From positions 107,474,620-107,538,619 of the forward strand of contig CM060900.1 of NCBI GenBank assembly GCA_030762935.1: a DNA stretch of 64,000 nt, written 5' to 3'. Below, piece after piece: positions 58,951 through 64,000 of the stretch (position 1 is its first letter; each line of letters begins with the position of its first letter). The notes beneath the pieces are model-generated. The model did not search any database, was not told where the DNA came from, and was given only the letters and a program-made list of their open reading frames with translations. Both the position numbers and the translations under genes were made by a program. This DNA comes from Hymenopus coronatus. Taxonomy: Eukaryota > Arthropoda > Insecta > Mantodea > Hymenopodidae.

Positions 58951-59156
58951 TACAAGGATTCCTGCTGTTGAACTTAGGCGAAACAGCGAGAACATTTTTA
59001 TAAGACGTTGCCTGTTTGATAGCAGATCAGCATTTCCAGCAAAGATTTTAGCGCATCTCTGCCGCCGGTAGCAGTTCCCGGTGACTCTCGGTTCTCTCAC
59101 TTAATGGAGAGAGGCTGCAATAGGGGTGTCCATACAATTTAATGACACTATATAAA

Positions 59157-59470
59157 CTACCCAACGGAGGGGGATACCTTGCGCACTGCTACGTAGACAG
59201 ATTTATGTGGCCAACACACTCCAGGAGGAAGGGATGAAATGAGGGAATCACAGGAGGTTACAGGTCGCATGCACACGGACCACAAAGACGCGTGAAGATG
59301 CCTATTGTTTCCAGGCTCGGAAACCCGACACATTGCAGGAATTGCCCGTAGAGGACGATCAAAGACCCGTCGGCCTAACACATCATTAAGAGTACTGTTT
59401 TCTATGACCATGCATCTCCCTCATCTATCCGGTCCCGCTAAACGCCACAAACCTAGTAGCACACCTGAAA
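59157..59470. repeat. GC-richer interspersed repeat, copy 2
   Basis: It parallels 16560-16985 in the order of short matches (acggagggggata, ggaggaagggatgaa, gacgcgtg, aacgccac). The family is not recognised. Overlapping open frames on both strands are not conserved with the other copy. Confidence 0.5.
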
Positions 59471-59475
59471 CATGT

Positions 59476-59748
59476 CGTCCTCCACTGTCTAGGGGTAACA
59501 TATTAGCTTAGAATTCCTAAGCTCGGGGATTCAAACCCGCTTTTTTCAGACGTAAAATACATTTACATGGCTTCCTTCGGAAAGAAAGTAAAGTCGTCGG
59601 TCCCGTGCCGTAGATTTACGGCGTATAAAAGAACCTCAAGCCCGATAAAGAGTATTGTGAACAAAATTAAACGATATTTCATGTAGTATAGAATGGGACA
59701 TTAGGAACCGAAGCAGTTTAAAGAGCGTCCTTAAATAAAGCGCAGTTT
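59476..59748 (+). mobile_element. SINE family H
   Basis: A tRNA-like head (gtctaggggtaacatattag; ggggattcaaaccc) is followed by 'ggcttccttcggaaagaaag' and 'gaacctcaagcccgataaag'. It ends near 'aataaagcgcagtttc'. It is the best-preserved head of the family. Confidence 0.8.
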
Positions 59749-59794
59749 CAATTTGAAAGATGAGGACACGGAGTGAAACGGAATTGATGGAAAG

Positions 59795-59935
59795 TAAATC
59801 GTGATAGATGAGAGAGACTACCCCGAAATTCTCCTACCAACCCCTAGCAAACCACAAAAAACTCTTGGATCAGTGGACAGTCGCCGGAGATCGAACCCGG
59901 CACTTCCCGAATGTGGCACCACCTCGCTCGGTTAT
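59795..59935 (-). mobile_element. tRNA-derived SINE, single copy
   Basis: On the minus strand the T-arm-like part (gtgccgggttcgatctccgg) is followed by 100 bases of body. It resembles families A and A2 only in layout. Confidence 0.55.
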
Positions 59936-60212
59936 TATGTTACAACTAACAAGGAGCTATAGGCATATTTAAATATTAATTATTATGTCGGTACTGCGTC
60001 GTCGCGTATTACATGTTCTTAATGAAATCAGGGTTAGACAGCGTAAACCTGAAGCAGTCATGCAGAGCTAATTGATCCATTGAACATTAAAATTATCAGA
60101 GGCGGAACATGGGATAGAGGTGCTCCAATGCTAGCATATCGATCTATACCTTGCAGATAGTCAGTTCCTCGGTCTCTCCACCAGAAGAATAATTGCTTCT
60201 GCTACAGCCTTA

Positions 60213-60290
60213 TCGCACTAGGTGGCGCAGGTGATAAAGCACCGAGTTTTCGTACTCGCTTGCGGGTTCACTTGTAATTTCATTTCTGGG
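60213..60290 (+). mobile_element. tRNA-like SINE head
   Basis: 'aggtggcgcaggtgataaag' and 'gcttgcgggttcacttg' resemble box A and box B of a tRNA. The acceptor stem does not close convincingly, so a SINE piece is favoured over a tRNA gene. Confidence 0.5.
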
Positions 60291-60369
60291 GAACAGATTT
60301 TGAGGTTCTAACCAGGAAGACATTAGCATTCATTTTAGTGCTTTTAAACACTAATGACATTCATTACTT

Positions 60370-60925
60370 TCTCTACGGAGTACTGTGTATGTATGTACAT
60401 AGTAGACAGAGAAGGTATTGTATTGTACCCAAGTGTTCTATAACAAGTTTTTACCGGGAATACATGTTTTAATGACCCCTGAATAAAGAAGAACAATTTA
60501 GAAAAAGGTCCATATATGTACCTGTGTACGTGTGTGTGTTAAACTAAATTGAGCTTTATTTGCGGAAGCTCTTTAACTGCTGCGATTCTTAGCGTACCAT
60601 TCTCTATTGGACATGAAAAATTGCTTAATTTTGCTCCGAGGGCTCTTCAAATCTACAATATGGGACCAGCGGCTTTAGTTTCCTTCAGAAGGAAGCCATT
60701 TTAAGGATTCTTATGCCCGCAAAAATCTATCTCACTCCGCCGGGTTACCCTAGACCACGGAGGACGGCTGTGTGTGCGTGTGGCTCAAAAACGAGAAATC
60801 GTATTGTAGTTCAGCGTATTCCAAGGATGGGACACGAATATTTTCAGGAAAATTCCCCAACCCAAACTACATGGAACGTTTTTCGAAATTTTAGTTTTTC
60901 TAAAAAATAGCTCTAAAGAATTCTA
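60370..60925 (-). mobile_element. TPE repeat with nested SINE H, 5'-truncated
   Basis: The palindrome (actttctctacggagtactg ... acatagtagacagagaaggt) is at 60366-60416. The copy is interrupted by a SINE at 60540-60768 within its 'gtgtgtg' segment and stops near 60925. Confidence 0.82.
60540..60768 (-). mobile_element. SINE family H, nested in TPE
   Basis: On the minus strand it has a shortened head (cctccgtggtctagggtaac), then 'ggcttccttctgaaggaaac' and 'gcagcagttaaagagcttcc'. GT-rich TPE sequence lies on both sides, so the exact target duplication cannot be read. Confidence 0.78.
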
Positions 60926-61604
60926 GATTCTAGATTTCAATGTCACAAGTTAACCTGCGTTGGAAGCCTCGCCACATCACTACTCTGGTAAAGAAAGGAA
61001 TGCATCCAGGTAAAATAAACGCTGATTGGCATATCTAAGTGTTAAGTGAACTTCGGTAGCATTATAGCGGAATAAAATCTGTTTTTTTTTTGTTTTTTTT
61101 AAAGAAACATGTATCTTTGAAGGGTGTTTATTTTCGCTTTTGCTTGTTTTAAGCTGTGTTAATATCAATAAATTCAAAGAAAATACCTTCCTTTCTTATT
61201 TCATTTACTTCTATTATTTACTTATGTTTTTCGCAGCTGCAAGCTTCGCGCAGCATTTGCCTCGGTCGGGCAGTTTGTTTGTCCTATCCTGAATGCTGTC
61301 CACGTGAGCGCACGATTCCAACCCGCCAGCTTATATTAATTGACTCGTTTACATTTCGTGATAAGTTTCCTAGCCCTGCTGAATATTAACACCGTTCCTA
61401 TCAGCTTTGTGTAAATGCAAAGCGGGACAAATAGGTCCGCTTAACACAGCAAACAATACGAACTAAGTCAGGTGAGGAAACAGGGAACAAATGACAAAAA
61501 CATCACTATTTTAAGTTTTTGAACGGTGCCTAAACCATAATTCTCTTCTCTGTGTTCTCTTAAGGGGATACCGATAGGTATAGCTACGTATTTAATTAGG
61601 TACT
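60926..61604. other. Spacer without recognised features
   Basis: No gene is recognised. T-rich tracts lie at 61081-61100. Confidence 0.4.
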
Positions 61605-62475
61605 TTCTCTAGCATTAGTACAATGTACATAGTAGATAGAGAAACTATTGTATTCCACCCAAAAATTCAATACCAAGATTTCACCGGAAATACAAATTTT
61701 GAGACCCACTCAATAAAAAAAGCAATTTAAAAATAGATCCGTCTGTGTATCTGTCATGGGCACCATAACTCAAAACCGAAAAATCCCTTAACCACCAAAC
61801 TGGGCATTTAAGTTCAGTGTCTTCCAAGGATGTGACACGAAGATATTGAAGAAAATTCCCCACCCCAACTACTCCTTATATGGAAAATTTTGATTTTCTC
61901 AAAAATTGCTCTAACGATTATGATTCCAATACCATATGCTTAAGATATTTTCATTCACAAACGAAACGTATATATTAAATTTTCTAGAAATAGCCTCTGA
62001 ATGCCTCTTCCTTTTTAAATGCTTTTGTGCAACTAGTAATCCTTAAGAGACGAGCAAAACCTTCTGCACAAAAGTTAAGATCCTGTTAAAACATACAATT
62101 TATGTCATATACATTCTTTGAAGAGTTAGCCGTTTCCAAAATATTCCTTGTTATTGTTTAAATTTTAAACCACTTAAAAGCTTTTTTCAAACGGGAAGTC
62201 GTCTGTCGTTTCGTGTCTTTTTTTTACTCCTACCCACACAAAGATAGCCGAATTTGAATTGTTTCACATAGCCAGAGCTTTTAAAATATTAGGCTGTCGT
62301 GTTATTCTAATGTATTTCCTTTTTTCCCCTCCTGCCTATAAGGAAACAAGTAATAACACAATGTCTGCTAATATTCATCTGGATTAACATGATAAAGATA
62401 AATGAATGATCTTTTGTATGAATAGTCTGCTTCCAGATCAGATAGAGAAAGTCATTTTAATGGACATCAGATTTT
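61605..62475 (-). mobile_element. TPE repeat, full-length copy
   Basis: It has a well-preserved terminal palindrome, 'tactttctctagcattagta' (61601) and 'acatagtagatagagaaact' (61626). All landmarks follow, to 'gatagagaaagtcattttaa' and 'tggacatcagatttttt'. It is a good reference copy for the family. Confidence 0.88.
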
Positions 62476-62493
62476 TTTACACAGGTATTACTA

Positions 62494-63196
62494 GCACTGG
62501 GAGTGAAATTCCAATTTTTTATATTTTTTGTATACATCTTTCTGAAAATGTTACTGTGTCTACATAGATATTATGTTAATATGAATATCAAATTTCATTC
62601 AAATTGGTTATTTACTTTGAAAGATATAGGTCATTTCATAAATTTTACTGTGTAGCAATAATAATTTTATATTCAAAATGTTCCATGGACCTCTAAATTT
62701 GAAAAAAAAAAAAAAAATAGTCTGCATTTCCTTAATTGGTGCTTTAAACCACACAGAAAAAATTTAAACGGTGATACTTCCATAATTTTTATTACTGAAT
62801 TATTGTAGTTAGAACTTTTAATCTTTAAAATGAATCATTTTTCATAAAAATACTTTTTTTCAAAAATTACTATTGGTTTTACGATAATTTAGTTCTTTAG
62901 AGCATTAAAATAGATGCTTTTGCACATTCTGGAAGATATTAGTTGTATTTACACAAAAACTTAGACACATAATACATTTTGAAGGCTTCAAAACGTAGCT
63001 TTGAGGAAAATGCTGTTTTATAAAATAAAATGCGATGAAAGAAGTGTATTGTACGATCTTTAAATGACTATAGAGCTTGCTGATGGGGAGGGGGGGCGGA
63101 TAGAAATTGATTCTCTATGGATGTTTAAAGATTCCAACTGCTATTTGTTATAAAAAACAATTTTCGATTTTTTACCGATTTCACTGCCATTGCACC
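62494..63196. mobile_element. Possible TA-flanked element with short inverted ends
   Basis: The left end is gcactgggagtgaaat. The right end, reverse complemented, is ggtgcaatggcagtgaaat, giving 14 of 16 matching in the aligned core. TA lies outside each (62492-62493, 63197-63198). The interior is very AT-rich with no coding sequence. Chance similarity cannot be excluded. Confidence 0.4.
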
Positions 63197-63198
63197 TA

Positions 63199-64000
63199 TT
63201 AAAAACCATTCTTTTCCAAAATGGGAAAAGGTGTAATTAAGAAAATTATTTTTAAAATAAATTATACACATTAAAACTTCAATGTTACACACATTCTTAA
63301 GTACATTGTGTAAAATGTCCAGAATTCTAAATATATTCTCTAGGAGGAAAACACGTATTTAAAATGTGAAAATAGTGTTAAAAGCAGAATTTAAATAAAT
63401 TACGCATCAATAACCTGAACAGAATGTAATTCAAATGCGCACGTTTTTAAAATAGTTAGTTGGTATCTTTAACACGGAAAAATGATATAATGTACCAAAA
63501 GTATGTTTTAATATAATATATGTAATTAAAAGTGAATATAAGGTCGAAACATCAGTTCTAAAAGCCACCTAGATAAATGCTGTTACAGCTTGTTCTTTTT
63601 CTAAATCTGAATTTTATCAAAATGTCTATAAATACTTCTGTGTTCGCTAAAACTTAAAAATTGCTTCACAAAGCCATCTAAGCCATCTACTTAAAAAATT
63701 TAAAGATATCTCATAACATAGATGGCAAAAACTTAGAATCAACATTTTATGCATACGCCTGTTAAAGTAAAATACATATTACTTAGGTTTTAAAGCAATC
63801 AATTTATATACTCGTAATATGCCCCCTTAGAGAATTAGAATTTTAAATCTAAGACAGTATAAGATACTTTTAAGAGTAAGGCTAAAACATTCATTTTATA
63901 ATATGCATTTCAAAAAAGCAAGAATGCTTTAGAACCATTTCCAAGTTCTAATTTATTCAATTCACTTTATACACACTTCGCTTTTTAATTTCCTAATGCT
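63199..64000. other. Very AT-rich end of window
   Basis: No gene, repeat family or transposon end is recognised. Confidence 0.45.

Larger units (their letters stand above)
58313..59113. repeat. Fold-back structure with about 145-bp arms
   Basis: The left arm 58313-58455 and right arm 58965-59113 are inverted copies. 'gagagtcaccgggaa' faces 'ttcccggtgactctc', 'gctatcaaacaggc' faces 'gcctgtttgatagc', and 'taaaaatgttctc' faces 'gagaacatttttata'. The outer ends share cctctctcca. The interior holds a family E SINE and CG/CA microsatellites. There is no transposase. Confidence 0.82.

Overview
This window looks like a gene-poor, repeat-dense stretch of an invertebrate animal genome, most likely an arthropod and plausibly an insect with a large genome. 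The evidence is: AT-rich spacer DNA; many tRNA-derived SINEs; fossils of Tc1, mariner and hAT DNA transposons; and two nuclear copies of mitochondrial DNA. One mitochondrial copy reads better with the invertebrate mitochondrial code. I found no intact protein-coding gene, no rRNA, no functional tRNA gene and no operon-like structure. Open frames here are short (155 codons at most) and lie in repeats or unrecognised spacer.

The main architectural element is an interspersed repeat, here called TPE (terminal-palindrome element). A full copy is about 0.8-1.1 kb. There are about 22 full or partial copies on both strands, roughly a quarter of the window. It begins near a 'gtgttccattcacatgac' motif and ends in a palindrome of about 48 bp built from 'actttctcta' and 'tagagaaagt' arms. 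It has no visible coding capacity and I cannot assign it to a named superfamily. Copies cluster, sometimes end to end, at 7.6-10.4, 20.4-23.5, 26.0-27.8 and 54.8-62.5 kb. Many are interrupted by SINEs, which therefore inserted later.

At least eight SINE-like families are visible. Family A (Ser/Leu-type tRNA head) has 11 copies plus a two-copy subfamily A2; B has 4; C has 2; D has 3; E has 2; H has 4; F, G and a few single tRNA-like pieces make up the rest. Family C looks youngest: one copy has an exact 11-bp target duplication, and the two copies differ at only 2 of about 154 shared positions.

DNA transposons include: a split Tc1 transposase relic (14.5-16.2 kb); a mariner relic with an internal deletion (28.7-29.5 kb); a hAT element of 1.4 kb delimited by an exact 8-bp target duplication (51.0-52.4 kb); a small MITE family flanked by TA (19.6, 35.3, and partial at 48.7 and 50.4 kb); and two large fold-back structures (33.57-34.49 and 58.31-59.11 kb).

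A 50-bp satellite occupies 35.87-37.8 kb. It is clean in the middle and decayed at both edges, carries a retroelement 3'-end insertion, and has a cox3 mitochondrial fragment embedded in its decayed part. A second mitochondrial fragment (atp6) lies at 18.3 kb. Repeat boundaries were judged by eye and are approximate unless a target duplication or terminal repeat is quoted.
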